Shown here: piece by piece, positions 10,442-18,937 of the stretch
How the letters are laid out: the number at the start of each line of letters is the position of its first letter
Position numbering within the stretch: the first letter of the stretch is position 1
Source of the DNA: Sphingomonadales bacterium
GTDB taxonomy: Bacteria > Pseudomonadota > Alphaproteobacteria > Sphingomonadales > Sphingomonadaceae
NCBI GenBank assembly: GCA_027483465.1
Contig: JAIXUQ010000108.1
Coordinates: 113,178-177,177, forward strand
Direction of reading: 5' to 3'
DNA: 64,000 nt
Notes under the pieces: model-generated
What the model was told of the DNA's origin: nothing
Database searches by the model: none
Seen by the model: the letters and a program-made list of their open reading frames with translations, nothing else
Made by a program: the position numbers and the translations under genes

Positions 10442-11680
10442 TCACCCCTCCTTCGTCTCGCCTTTCCCCGGCACCAGGCCATAGCGCGCCACCAGTTTCC
10501 ACACATGCGGCGGGATCATGTTCTTCATCATGCCCGGCGCTTCGCGGCGCAGATGGAGGATGGTCTCGATGGCCTTCATCTCAAGCCGGGTGCGGGCGAA
10601 TTCCTTGCCCCTGGGTCCGACCAACGGCATCAACTTGCCCACCAGCGGCCGGATGAACTTGGGCATCTTGCGCAGCGGCAGGCCGCCGGCAGCGCGCTCG
10701 GTGTTGGCCATGAAGCCCTTCACCGGGCCGGCGCGCTTGCTGCCATCGGGCTTCCCGTTGTCGTCCGGCTCCGACAGCAAGACTTCTTCCCCAAGCAAAT
10801 CAAGCAGTTCGGCGCCGCGATCGTTGCGGATCAGCAGCCACTGGTCTCCGGTGCCGCCCATGTAGCCCACAGTGATATCGGCCAGGCTGTTGGTGTAATC
10901 GACGCAGGTGCGGCAGGTGAGCGGGAAGAAATCCGGCCGCAGATCGGCGAGCGGCAGCATCAGGAATGGAATGTCCTTGCGGCGACCGTCGTCAAACCGC
11001 AGTTCGACATGATAATCCGCCTTGAATTCCAGATAGGTGATGGTCTCCGGCCGGTCCGACAGCAGCGACAGGAATTCGTGGAAATTCTCGGTCGTGGTGT
11101 TGTCGCTGCACGGCGTGCCGATCACGTAGAGCCGCTCAAACCCCAGCTTGGCCTCCAGCCGCCTCAGCGCGTGGATCTGGCAGGGAATGCCAATGATTCC
11201 AATGCGCTTGAAGCCGGCAGCGCGCGCCGGTTCCAGCAGCGCCAGCAGCGGCGCATAGCCCATGCGCATGCCGCGCACCTGTGCCATCGCCTCGGGCTTC
11301 GTCACCATCACCGGGCGCGGGCGCCACTTGTCAGCCTCGTCGGGCGCCATGGTCAGGATCGCCTCCACCGCGCCGGTTTCGAGCAGGCGCTGGCCCAGCC
11401 GGCTGGTGATCCCGGTCCACTGCGCGCCGGCAAGTGGTTGTTTCAGGCGGGCTTTTGCCATGCGCTGGAACGGGCCGAAGAAGAGTTCGTCAGGCCGGTT
11501 CTCATCGCGGGCGCGGCCGTGGACCTGGGCCTCCATCGCGGCATAGTCGGGCTTGATGAACTGGCAGGCGGTGCCGCAATCATTGGGGGTGCTGCTGCGC
11601 GAGACGCCGCAATCGGTGCACAGGCCGCGCGGCGCCGCCGGCGCAAAGTCTGGCGCAATGATGCCATTATTTTCAATCAC
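10442..11680 (-). CDS. bciB: Ferredoxin-type 8-vinyl reductase of (proto)chlorophyllide, BciB family
   Basis: The protein is about 412 aa and belongs to the F420-hydrogenase/dehydrogenase beta-subunit (FrhB) superfamily. An N-terminal cysteine cluster (GLCTDCG ... DCGTACQF) can bind an Fe-S cluster. Further cysteines follow in GIPCQIHALRR, GTPCSDN and TCRTCVDYTN. Segments such as ADITVGYMGGTGDQWLLIRN fit BciB, which reduces the 8-vinyl group of divinyl chlorophyllide-type pigments with ferredoxin as donor. Nearby LPOR supports a pigment role over a general F420-linked role. The GTG at 11680 is chosen because it leaves the short N terminus typical of BciB. An ATG at 11761 would overlap the upstream gene. 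Confidence 0.8.
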   Translation of the reverse strand: MIENNGIIAPDFAPAAPRGLCTDCGVSRSSTPNDCGTACQFIKPDYAAMEAQVHGRARDENRPDELFFGPFQRMAKARLKQPLAGAQWTGITSRLGQRLLETGAVEAILTMAPDEADKWRPRPVMVTKPEAMAQVRGMRMGYAPLLALLEPARAAGFKRIGIIGIPCQIHALRRLEAKLGFERLYVIGTPCSDNTTTENFHEFLSLLSDRPETITYLEFKADYHVELRFDDGRRKDIPFLMLPLADLRPDFFPLTCRTCVDYTNSLADITVGYMGGTGDQWLLIRNDRGAELLDLLGEEVLLSEPDDNGKPDGSKRAGPVKGFMANTERAAGGLPLRKMPKFIRPLVGKLMPLVGPRGKEFARTRLEMKAIETILHLRREAPGMMKNMIPPHVWKLVARYGLVPGKGETKEG

Positions 11681-11738
11681 TTGATTGCCCCGATCCGCTG
11701 TAGCACCCCTGCCTGTGCTGCTGTTAGCCGCAACGCCA

Positions 11739-12785
11739 TCACATCCGCAAGGGTGCGGCATAGCCGGTCAATTCCAGATAGCCGCGCCCGCCCGGCACCG
11801 TCACGGCGCCTTCCCAATAGAGCGGGCCGCCGCCCGTGCGGCTGTCAAGCTCCTGATCGGGCATCAGGGGTTTGATCTCAATGCGTTGCCACTGGTTGTT
11901 CAGCCGGTATCGCACCTGTGGCCCCACCGGCCAGCGCGCGCCGCTGCGCGGGCTGCGCCACCAGCCGGCGGCCCGCCAATCCACCTCATCCGGTTGGAAA
12001 ACAACGGTTTTTCCCCTGGCATCGCGGTGGCTGCCCCCGGCCCACACCGCCTGGCCCTGGCGATCGCGCACCCGGAACAACGTCAGGGCGCCGCCGTCAT
12101 CCAGATTGAGGCCCAGCCAATCCCAGCCCACCGCGCGCGGATTGAGCAGGGTGGAGGACCATTCCCGATCCAGCCAGGCCGTGCCCGCCACCGGCTTGCC
12201 GGCGCGCGCGCCGCTGATGCGCAATTGTGGCCAGCTGTAATAATGGCTTGCTTCTGAAGGGCTTGGGCCCTTCTGGCTATAGCCGCCGCGCCCTTGCAGC
12301 AACAGCGGCTGGGTGGGCGTGAAGGCCAGATCCAGCGCCTCGCCGGCCACCACGACATGGGCGTGCAGCCGGCCATCGCGGCCGCGCCACAGCCGCCAAT
12401 CGTCCACCGCCACGTCCAGATCGCCTTCCCTCGCCTGGGCCAGGCCAAAGCCCGAACGGGCGATGCGGGTGGCATGGCGCAGCCGCCCGGTGGCCGGATC
12501 GGCGATGGCGGCATGCGCGAAAATCACCTGTTCGGTGGCAAATCGCGAGCCACTGGTGCCGGCACGCGGGACCCGGGTGCGGAAAAAGGTGATCTGGGTG
12601 CCACTTGCCGGGGCGCTGGTGACGGCTGCCGGGCGCAGCCAACCGGTGACATACCACCATTCGGTGCGGAAGGCCGGATGCGCGCCATGATCGGCCGGAA
12701 ACCGCAAGGCCACGCCGGGGCGCACCGGCGCGAAGTCCGCCGCCAGCAGCAGCGGCGCCAGCAGCATGAGGGCGCGCCGCCGCAT
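11739..12785 (-). CDS. AttH-like lipocalin-domain protein (CrtC/AttH superfamily)
   Basis: This 348-aa protein begins MRRRALMLLAPLLLAADFAP, a likely export signal. It is followed by the superfamily hallmark PADHGAHPAFRTEWWYVTGWL at residues 30-50. Later motifs HYYSWPQLRISG and GTAWLDREWSSTLL are also typical of AttH-type secreted 'hydrolases'. The double-lipocalin fold is shared with carotenoid 1,2-hydratase (CrtC). However, the adjacent ABC permease and ATPase point to the AttEFGH-type envelope system, probably handling a lipid ligand. Its ATG overlaps the permease stop by one base (TGATG), so it is part of the same operon. Its ligand is unknown. Confidence 0.78.
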   Translation of the reverse strand: MRRRALMLLAPLLLAADFAPVRPGVALRFPADHGAHPAFRTEWWYVTGWLRPAAVTSAPASGTQITFFRTRVPRAGTSGSRFATEQVIFAHAAIADPATGRLRHATRIARSGFGLAQAREGDLDVAVDDWRLWRGRDGRLHAHVVVAGEALDLAFTPTQPLLLQGRGGYSQKGPSPSEASHYYSWPQLRISGARAGKPVAGTAWLDREWSSTLLNPRAVGWDWLGLNLDDGGALTLFRVRDRQGQAVWAGGSHRDARGKTVVFQPDEVDWRAAGWWRSPRSGARWPVGPQVRYRLNNQWQRIEIKPLMPDQELDSRTGGGPLYWEGAVTVPGGRGYLELTGYAAPLRM

Positions 12786-15343
12786 CACCAATCCGCCCGC
12801 ACCGCCAGCAGCGGCCCCTGCCCCAGCGCCCGCCGGCCGGCCACCACGGCGGTGCCGGCAGCGCAGGCCACCAGCGCGGCAGCCAGCCCGGCCAGCAGCG
12901 GCCAGGGCAGCGCCAGATCCATCGTCCAGTGAAAACTCTGCGGGTTCACCACCGCCACCAGCACCAGCGCCAGCCCCAGGCCCAGCGCCACGCCGGCCAC
13001 CGCGCCCACCAGCCCCAGCCCGGCGCCTTCCAGCGCCAGCATCCACAGCAATTGCCGCCGCCCCACGCCGATATGGCGCAGCATGCCGAATTCGCGCAGC
13101 CGCGCCAGCACCTGGGCGGAAAAACTGGTGGCCACGCCCACCAGCCCGATGATGATGGCGATGGCTTCCAGCGCATAGGTCACGGCAAAGCTGCGATCGA
13201 AAATCTGCAGCGCCACCCGCCGCATCTCGCCGGGGCGGCCAAACTGGGCCTGGCCGGCCACCGCCGGCGGCAGCGCCGCGGCCAGCGCCGCCTCCACCCG
13301 GCCGGCATCGGCACCCGGCGCCAGATCAAAGGCGGCATCGGTGATCGTCTGATCGCCGGTGAGGCGGCGATAATCGGCCAGCGGCAGGATGATGGCGCCA
13401 AATTGCCGGGCATAATCGCGCCACACCCCGGCCACATGCAGGCGCTGCGGCCGGCCGGCGATGGCCAGCGTGCGCACCTCCCCCACCTGCCAGCCATAAA
13501 GCCAGGCCATCGGTTCGGAAATCAGCGCCGGGGTGGTGCCGGCCGGGGCGGGTGCTGTGGTGCGGCGCAGCAGCGGCACCGCGGCATGGCCGCCCTGCGC
13601 CATCAGGCTCACCGCCGGCTGGCCGGCCGCCAGGCGCAGGCTGAGCACCCGCTGCGGGCGCATCCCGGCCAGCCCCGGCACCGCCGCCAGCCGCGCCTGA
13701 TCGGCCGGCGCCAGCCCGCCGGCCTCGGCCGCCTCCAGATGCAGATAGAGATCGGATGGCAGCACGGCGACCAGCCAATCATCCACGCTCTGCCGGAAAC
13801 TGGCCACCATCACCGCCATCGCCACCATCAGCGCGGTGGAGGCGACAATGCCCGACAGCGCCAGGCTGGCCGCCTGCGGCGCGCCCCACAGCCGGCGGAT
13901 GGCAAGATCGAGCGGCAGCCAGGCGCTGCCGATGCGCGCCAGCGGAGCCAGCAATGCCCGCGCCAGTGCCGGCATCAGCGCCACGCCGCCGGCCAACAGC
14001 AGCGCCATGCCGGCATAGGCCAGGATCGGCAGCCCGGCCAGCGGCGGCGCCATGGCCAGCCCGGTGCCGGCCGCCAGCAGCGCCAGCCCCGGCCAGGCGC
14101 GCGGGCGGCGGCCGGGATCAAGCCCGTCGCCCAGACCTTTGAGCGCCAGCGCCGGCGGCACCCGCGCCGCGGCCAGCGCCGGCACCAAGCTGCCGGCCAG
14201 CGCGGTCACCAGCCCCAGCCCGGCAAACGCCAGCGCCGCCAGCGGCGGGAAGGCCAGCCGCGCCTGCGCCCCGGCGAAATAGCCGCCGCCCAGATCGCCG
14301 CCAAAACGGTTCACCGCCAGATCGGCCAGCGCATGGCCCAGCACCAGGCCGATGGCGGCCCCGGCCAGCCCCAGGATCAGCCCTTCGATCAGCAATTGGC
14401 CCACCAGCCCACGCCGGGGCAGGCCCAGCACCGCCAGCAGCGCGAACTGTGGCCGCCGCCGCGCCACGCTGAGCGATTGGGCTGACCACACCAGAAAGCC
14501 GCCGGTGAGCAGCGCCACCAGCGCCAGCATGCCCAGATTGACGCGATAGGCCCGGCTGAGCGCGTCGGCGCGGCTGGCCTCTCCATCCGGCGTGGCGAGC
14601 AGCGCATCGGGCGGCAGCAGCGCGCCAATGCGGGCGCTGACCGCGGCCGTATCGGCACCTTCGGCCAGTTTCAGATCGATGCGCTGCACCCGGCCCCATT
14701 GGCCCAGCCGGTCCTGCGCCTCGGCAATGTCGATCACCGCCAGCCGCGCTTCGGTGCCGCTGCCGGCCAGCCGGCCGGCGATGATCAGATCATGGCCGCG
14801 CCCGGCGGCGGTGAAGCGGAAATGCGCGCCCGGTTTCAGGCCGGTGGCGCCGAGCAGCGCCGGCGAGAGCCAGATGCGGCCCTGCAGCCAGCCCGGCGCC
14901 GTGCCCACACCGGAAAGCCCGGCGGCGCTGATGCCGATCAGGCCCGGTGTCACCCGCATGGCGCGCAGGAAATCGGTGCCGATCAGGGTGAAGCGCCCGC
15001 CGGCCGCCGGCGGCGATCCCGGCCGCGCCAGCGCGCCCCAACTGGCCGCCACCTCCACCACCGGAGAGGCCGCCGCGATGCCGGGCAGCCGCGCCAGGCG
15101 CGGATAGAGCATCTCGTCCATGCCGGTGGCGGCCACGGCGCGCACCGAAAGATCGGCCCGGCCCTGCACGCTGGCCATGGCGCGGCCGAAACTGCCCAGC
15201 GCCGCGCTGTTCACCAGATGCACGGCAAAGCCCAGCGCCACGCCCACGGCAATCGCCAGCACGGCCAGCGCCATGCGCAGCGGCTGCGCCCGCCATTCGC
15301 CCGCCAGCAGCCAGCCGGTGGCCACGGAAACCACGCCCGCCAT
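12785..15343 (-). CDS. FtsX-family ABC transporter permease (fused, AttFG-like)
   Basis: This 852-aa integral membrane protein contains two FtsX-type permease modules. The first has a TM anchor at about residues 22-45, a large periplasmic part and a TM cluster (LGMLALVALLTGGFLVW onward). The second has similar clusters near residues 480-515 and at the C terminus (ALEAIAIIIGLVGVATSF to the end). The layout matches lipoprotein- or lipid-extracting type VII (MacB/LolCE-like) transporters of the COG3127/AttF class. It directly follows its ATPase with no gap and is coupled to the AttH-like gene. Together they form a three-gene envelope system of unknown substrate. Confidence 0.85.
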   Translation of the reverse strand: MAGVVSVATGWLLAGEWRAQPLRMALAVLAIAVGVALGFAVHLVNSAALGSFGRAMASVQGRADLSVRAVAATGMDEMLYPRLARLPGIAAASPVVEVAASWGALARPGSPPAAGGRFTLIGTDFLRAMRVTPGLIGISAAGLSGVGTAPGWLQGRIWLSPALLGATGLKPGAHFRFTAAGRGHDLIIAGRLAGSGTEARLAVIDIAEAQDRLGQWGRVQRIDLKLAEGADTAAVSARIGALLPPDALLATPDGEASRADALSRAYRVNLGMLALVALLTGGFLVWSAQSLSVARRRPQFALLAVLGLPRRGLVGQLLIEGLILGLAGAAIGLVLGHALADLAVNRFGGDLGGGYFAGAQARLAFPPLAALAFAGLGLVTALAGSLVPALAAARVPPALALKGLGDGLDPGRRPRAWPGLALLAAGTGLAMAPPLAGLPILAYAGMALLLAGGVALMPALARALLAPLARIGSAWLPLDLAIRRLWGAPQAASLALSGIVASTALMVAMAVMVASFRQSVDDWLVAVLPSDLYLHLEAAEAGGLAPADQARLAAVPGLAGMRPQRVLSLRLAAGQPAVSLMAQGGHAAVPLLRRTTAPAPAGTTPALISEPMAWLYGWQVGEVRTLAIAGRPQRLHVAGVWRDYARQFGAIILPLADYRRLTGDQTITDAAFDLAPGADAGRVEAALAAALPPAVAGQAQFGRPGEMRRVALQIFDRSFAVTYALEAIAIIIGLVGVATSFSAQVLARLREFGMLRHIGVGRRQLLWMLALEGAGLGLVGAVAGVALGLGLALVLVAVVNPQSFHWTMDLALPWPLLAGLAAALVACAAGTAVVAGRRALGQGPLLAVRADW

Positions 15344-16078
15344 TCAGGCCGCGCGGCGGGTGAGCCCGGCAGCCGAGAGACACAGGGTGGCGTGGGCCGC
15401 GGCCGCCACCGCCTCGCTGTGGGTGACGATCAGCACGGCGCTGCCGGCCGCCCCGGCGCTGGCAAGCAGCAGATCAAGGATGCGCCGCGCGGTTTCGGGA
15501 TCCAGATTGCCGGTGGGTTCATCGGCCAGCACCAGCGGCGGGCGGTGCACCAGCGCCCGGGCGATGGCCACGCGCTGCAATTCCCCGCCCGACAGCACGG
15601 CCGGATGATCGCCGCCGCGCCCGCCCAGCCCCACTTGGTCCAGCATCGCCTGGGCCGCCGCCAGCGCCGGGGCCTGCGCCATGCCGGCCAGCACCAGCGG
15701 CAGCGCCACGTTGCGGGCCAGATCAAGATGCGGCAGCACGTGGAAGGCCTGAAACACGAAGCCGATGGCGCGGCAGCGCAGCGCCGTCACCGCCGCTTCG
15801 TCCAGCCCGGCCAGCGCGGCGCCGCCGATCATCACCGTGCCGGCATCGGGCTGATCCAGCCCGGCCAGGATATTGAGCAAGGTGGATTTGCCCACGCCCG
15901 ATTCGCCGGTGATCGCCACGACATCGCCGGGCATCAGCGCCAGATCAACGCCGGCAAACAATTGCCGCCGCTGCCCGCCGGCGGTGCTCACCGATTTGGC
16001 CAGCCCCTGCGCACGCAGCACCGGCGCCGCCGTGGCGGCTGCGGGCGCAGCGATGGGCTGGGACATGTCGGGATGCAT
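15344..16078 (-). CDS. ABC transporter ATP-binding protein (LolD/AttE-like)
   Basis: This 244-aa ATPase carries all ABC motifs: Walker A GESGVGKST at residues 58-66, the Q-loop in GFVFQAFHVLPHLD, signature LSGGELQRVAIARAL, Walker B VLADEPTGNLD, and the switch His in IVTHSEAV. It belongs to the LolD/MacB-type subclass that drives FtsX-like permeases. The stop codon is immediately followed by the permease ATG, so the two are co-translated. ATG codons at residues 1 and 5 (MSQP) are both possible starts. Confidence 0.9.
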   Translation of the reverse strand: MHPDMSQPIAAPAAATAAPVLRAQGLAKSVSTAGGQRRQLFAGVDLALMPGDVVAITGESGVGKSTLLNILAGLDQPDAGTVMIGGAALAGLDEAAVTALRCRAIGFVFQAFHVLPHLDLARNVALPLVLAGMAQAPALAAAQAMLDQVGLGGRGGDHPAVLSGGELQRVAIARALVHRPPLVLADEPTGNLDPETARRILDLLLASAGAAGSAVLIVTHSEAVAAAAHATLCLSAAGLTRRAA

Positions 16079-16162
16079 GGCCGCCCTGATAGGCGCTCGC
16101 GGCGGACTTGGCAGCAGGGTGTGGCACCATGGCGCGCGCGGCAGGCGCGCGCGCAGGCGGGT

Positions 16163-16576
16163 TCAGGCCTGCTTGGCAAACAGATTGGCGGGGTGGCGCA
16201 TCGCCTTGAATTCCAGCGCATTGCCGGCCGGATCAAACAGGAAGAAGGTGCCCTGCTCACCGGGCTTGCCGGCAAAGCGCACATGCGGTTCCAGTTCAAA
16301 GGCGATGCCGGCGGCGGTGATGCGCGCGGCCAGCGCTTCCCAGCCGGCCCAATCCAGCACCAGGCCGAAATGCGGCACCGGCACCTGGTCTCCGTCAACC
16401 GGGTTGCGGTGGATGGCGCTTTTGGGGGCCCGGTGCACCACCAGCTGGTGGCCGTGAAAATCGAAATCGATCCAGGTCTCGCTCGACCGGCCTTCGGAGC
16501 AGCCCAGCACGGTGCCATAGAAATGGCGGGCGGCGGCCAGATCATCAACCGGGATGGCAAGGTGGAACGGGTGCAT
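16163..16576 (-). CDS. VOC family (glyoxalase/bleomycin-resistance-like) protein
   Basis: This 137-aa protein has two beta-alpha-beta-beta-beta modules. Metal-ligand candidates are His5 in MHPFHLAIPV, a His in VPHFGLVL and Glu in FDPAGNALEFK near the C terminus. Phrases such as DDLAAARHFYGTVLG and GEQGTFFLFDPAGNALEFK are typical of the vicinal oxygen chelate fold. The exact reaction (dioxygenase, isomerase or binding protein) cannot be read from sequence. The gene overlaps the upstream DUF1465 gene by one base. Confidence 0.85.
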   Translation of the reverse strand: MHPFHLAIPVDDLAAARHFYGTVLGCSEGRSSETWIDFDFHGHQLVVHRAPKSAIHRNPVDGDQVPVPHFGLVLDWAGWEALAARITAAGIAFELEPHVRFAGKPGEQGTFFLFDPAGNALEFKAMRHPANLFAKQA

Positions 16577-16992
16577 CAGCGCATATCCTGTAGGTGATCG
16601 CCGCTGGCGCCGTGCAGCGCCGAAAGCGCGGCGGCCCGCGCCAGCAGCTGGCGGCTGGCCACGGCGATGGCGTGGCCTTGCGATCCGGTCAAGGGATGAT
16701 CGGCGGGCAGCGGCAGCGGATCATCCACCACCAACGGGCGCAGGTGGCGCGGCTGGCCCTGGTGATCGGCGTGCAGCAGCCAGTTCATCAGCGCCAGCAG
16801 CCGCGCCGTGACGCCCAGCGATTCGATGCCAACGGCCAGCGCGGCATCGGGCGGCAGCGCGGCGCGCCACGCCCGGCACGGCCCGTCAAACCAGCCGCGC
16901 GCCGCCTCTCCCACCGCCAGGCAATCGCGGAACAGCGCATCCAGCTGCGGGCGCAGGCTGGCGGCGCCTGGTCTTGAAAGCGGGCGGACCAT
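16576..16992 (-). CDS. DUF1465 family protein
   Basis: This small helical cytoplasmic protein is found in alphaproteobacteria. The conserved core runs LFRDCLAVGEAARGWFDGP ... ALAVGIESLGVTARLLALMNWLLHAD, matching the DUF1465 pattern of an ExxxVTxRLM-type helix followed by WLL. No catalytic motif is visible. The ATG at 16992 gives 138 aa and avoids overlap with the divergent hsp20 gene. An in-frame GTG at 17028 is another possibility; ATGs farther upstream would run through the hsp20 start. Confidence 0.7.
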   Translation of the reverse strand: MVRPLSRPGAASLRPQLDALFRDCLAVGEAARGWFDGPCRAWRAALPPDAALAVGIESLGVTARLLALMNWLLHADHQGQPRHLRPLVVDDPLPLPADHPLTGSQGHAIAVASRQLLARAAALSALHGASGDHLQDMR

Positions 16993-17092
16993 GCCCAGAT
17001 AGGCGTTGCCGACGGGGCCAGGAGGCACGGCGGCAGACCCCGGCCCGGATTGGGCGGGACCTGAGGCATCTTTGCTTGAAGAGGAATGTGCC

Positions 17093-17566
17093 ATGCGTGG
17101 ATTTGATATTTCGCCGTTGCTGCGTTCGTCCATCGGATTCGAAAATCTGAACCGGTTGGTCGAATATGCCGGGCGGCTCGACACCGGGGACGCGTTTCCC
17201 CCCTACAACATCGAAAAGCTGGGCGATGGCGCCTACCGCATCCAGATGGCGGTGGCCGGCTTTGCCCGCGGCGAGCTTGACATCACGGTGCAGGAACACA
17301 CGCTGATCGTGAGCGGCCAGACCGCGCCGGAAACCGAAGGCAAGGAGCGGCAGTATCTGCACCGCGGCATCGCCAAGCGCGCCTTTGAGCGGCGCTTCCA
17401 GCTGGCCGACACCATCAAGGTGACCGGCGCCAGCTTTGAAAACGGCCTGCTCAACATCGAACTGGTGCGCGAAATCCCCGAGCACAAGAAGCCGCGCAAG
17501 GTGGACATCGGGCTGGGCCTGGATGCGCTGCCGGCGGCCGGCGAGGCGCGGCTGGCGGCGGAGTGA
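17093..17566 (+). CDS. Small heat shock protein, Hsp20/IbpA type
   Basis: This 157-aa protein starts MRGFDISPLLRSSIGFENLNRLVE, the standard N terminus of alphaproteobacterial class A sHSPs. The alpha-crystallin domain spans about residues 35-130 (YNIEKLGDGAYRIQMAVAGF ... GIAKRAFERRFQLAD). The I/V-x-I/V-type tail is not obvious. It holds unfolded proteins for later refolding. The ATG has GAGGAA 6 bp upstream. The gene diverges from the DUF1465 gene. Confidence 0.9.
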   Translation: MRGFDISPLLRSSIGFENLNRLVEYAGRLDTGDAFPPYNIEKLGDGAYRIQMAVAGFARGELDITVQEHTLIVSGQTAPETEGKERQYLHRGIAKRAFERRFQLADTIKVTGASFENGLLNIELVREIPEHKKPRKVDIGLGLDALPAAGEARLAAE

Positions 17567-17568
17567 TC

Positions 17569-17757
17569 AGAGCATTTTCCGACCCGGCTGGATCGGCGGC
17601 ACGGAGCGGAATTTGGTTTGTGGCAAGGAGCGAGGAGGGCGCGATGCGCTGTGCATCGCAACTGACGAGCGACGCTGCCACGGGCCAAAGTCCGCCCGCC
17701 CCGCAGGGGTCGCCGGCACGGCGATGACGCCGATTTGGCCTGGTCGGGAAATGCTCT
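17569..17757. mobile_element. MITE-like element with 16-bp terminal inverted repeats
   Basis: The left end AGAGCATTTTCCGACC (17569-17584) and right end GGTCGGGAAATGCTCT (17742-17757) are inverted repeats matching at 15 of 16 positions. They bound 189 bp with no convincing gene. The interior contains smaller dyads (GCGATGCGCTGTGCATCGC). The right end overlaps the stop codon of the TPR gene. AGAGCATTTTCC-type ends are widespread in alphaproteobacterial intergenic repeats. No transposase is present, so any movement would need a helper in trans. Confidence 0.6.
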
Positions 17758-18304
17758 AGGCGCGCAGCACCTTCCGGCGCTCGACCTTGAAGCGTTTCAG
17801 CTCCTCGGCGGGCGCCGGCCAATCCGGATCGGCCCGGGCGGCGGCGGCAAAATCCTCCATCGCCGCCTTCAGATTGCCGGCCACCTCATGGGCCTGGGCC
17901 CGCGCGAAATAGGCGCGGGCCGGGCTTTTCGGGCCGATTTCCAGGCCGTGGGTGATCAGCGCCACGGCTTCGCTGGCGCGGCCTTCCACCCGCGACAGCG
18001 CAACGCCCTTGGCAATCCAGGCTTCGGCAAAACCGGGCGCGGCGCGGATGGCCAGATCGAAATCGGCCAGCGCACGCTCCACCTGCCCGGCCTTCAGCCG
18101 CGCGGCGCCGCGGTTCATCAGCATCGCCAGCCGCACCGGTGGCGGCAGCCCGGCCGCGCCGATGGCGCGATCGCAGCGCGCCAGTTGCCGCCGGCTGGGG
18201 CGGGCGGCATCGGCGGCCTCCCGGCAGGGGCGGGCGATTTCGGGCTCGGCGGCCGGCGCTGGCGGCGGTTCGGCGGCCGCCAGCAGCAGCAGCGCCGCGA
18301 TCAT
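17756..18304 (-). CDS. Exported TPR-repeat protein
   Basis: This 182-aa protein has a short hydrophobic N terminus (MIAALLLLAAA) that is probably a signal peptide. The mature part contains tetratricopeptide units: AMLMNRGAARLKAGQVERALADFDLAIRA, AEAWIAKGVALSR..., and ARAYFARAQAHEVAGNLKAAMEDFAAA. TPRs mediate protein-protein contacts; no partner is evident. The gene overlaps the upstream DUF465 gene by 4 bp. Its stop codon lies in the terminal repeat of the MITE-like element. Confidence 0.78.
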   Translation of the reverse strand: MIAALLLLAAAEPPPAPAAEPEIARPCREAADAARPSRRQLARCDRAIGAAGLPPPVRLAMLMNRGAARLKAGQVERALADFDLAIRAAPGFAEAWIAKGVALSRVEGRASEAVALITHGLEIGPKSPARAYFARAQAHEVAGNLKAAMEDFAAAARADPDWPAPAEELKRFKVERRKVLRA

Positions 18305-18498
18305 GCGATGATGTCGGGGATCAGCTGGTCTTCGAGCAGGCTGATCTCGTCCTTCAGGCGCAATTTGCGCTTCTTGAAGCGTTGCAGCTGGATCATGTCG
18401 GGCAGCGGCATCAGGCGCAGCGCCTCGATGGCGGCATCCAGATCGCGATGCTCCATCCTCAGATATTCGATGCGGGCGCGGATTTCCGCTTCGTCCAC
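18301..18498 (-). CDS. DUF465 (YdcH family) small protein
   Basis: This 65-aa helical protein ends with the family motif LQRFKKRKLRLKDEISLLEDQL, in which basic and acidic heptads form a short coiled coil. The preceding helix is ARIEYLRMEHRDLDAAIEAL. Function is unknown. The start is GTG at 18498; an internal ATG at 18456 is an alternative. A second DUF465 gene lies 218 bp away on the opposite strand, so the two form a divergent pair. Confidence 0.78.
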   Translation of the reverse strand: MDEAEIRARIEYLRMEHRDLDAAIEALRLMPLPDMIQLQRFKKRKLRLKDEISLLEDQLIPDIIA

Positions 18499-18715
18499 GG
18501 GGGCAGGGCTCCGGATAGCGGCCGAACTTGCCTGACCGGGTTAGCCAGAAATGCCGGCCTGCTCAAGAGGGCGGCCGGGGAAGCCGGCAAATCCTGCCGA
18601 ATTGGCGGTGAATTGCCGGCAACAGGCATGGACAGCGGGGCCAAGCCATGATGCAATCACCGATCCCGAAGCGGCCCAAGCCCGGGCCGCTGCGCTGTGC
18701 AAAGGGAGTGACTTG

Positions 18716-18874
18716 ATGCCCAACAGCCACCGCGACACGCTGGCCGCCCGCCACGCCCGGCTGGATGCCAAGCTGGGTGCCGAACTGAAACGGCCCGTGC
18801 CCGATGCCACCCTGCTGCGGCAATTGAAGGCCGAAAAGCTGAAGTTGAAGGACGAATTGTCCCGCCTGCATTGA
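18716..18874 (+). CDS. DUF465 (YdcH family) small protein, second copy
   Basis: This 52-aa protein is made of two helices. It carries RHARLDAKLGAEL and the family end motif LLRQLKAEKLKLKDELSRLH. The ATG at 18716 has the ribosome-binding sequence AAAGGGAG 7 bp upstream; the frame is open farther back but without family similarity. Function is unknown. It is convergent with dksA. Confidence 0.75.
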   Translation: MPNSHRDTLAARHARLDAKLGAELKRPVPDATLLRQLKAEKLKLKDELSRLH

Positions 18875-18918
18875 GGGAGACGCCACGCGCCAGCCGGCCG
18901 GCCCGAACGAGGCCCGCC

Positions 18919-18936
18919 GGCGGCGCCAACGCCGCC
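18919..18936. terminator. Hairpin between convergent DUF465 and dksA genes
   Basis: GGCGGCG-CCAA-CGCCGCC is a 7-bp perfect stem directly past the dksA stop codon. No T-run follows, so it may be a weak or Rho-assisted terminator. Confidence 0.35.
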
Positions 18937-18937
18937 C

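Noticed and set aside
10442-11680. Coenzyme F420-dependent hydrogenase beta subunit
   Set aside because: The fold family is the same, but the N-terminal cysteine pattern, the late sequence blocks and the nearby LPOR fit BciB. No other F420 or hydrogenase genes are present.
11739-12785. Carotenoid 1,2-hydratase CrtC
   Set aside because: The lipocalin-type superfamily is shared, but the coupled ABC permease and ATPase and the secreted-hydrolase motifs favour the AttH type.
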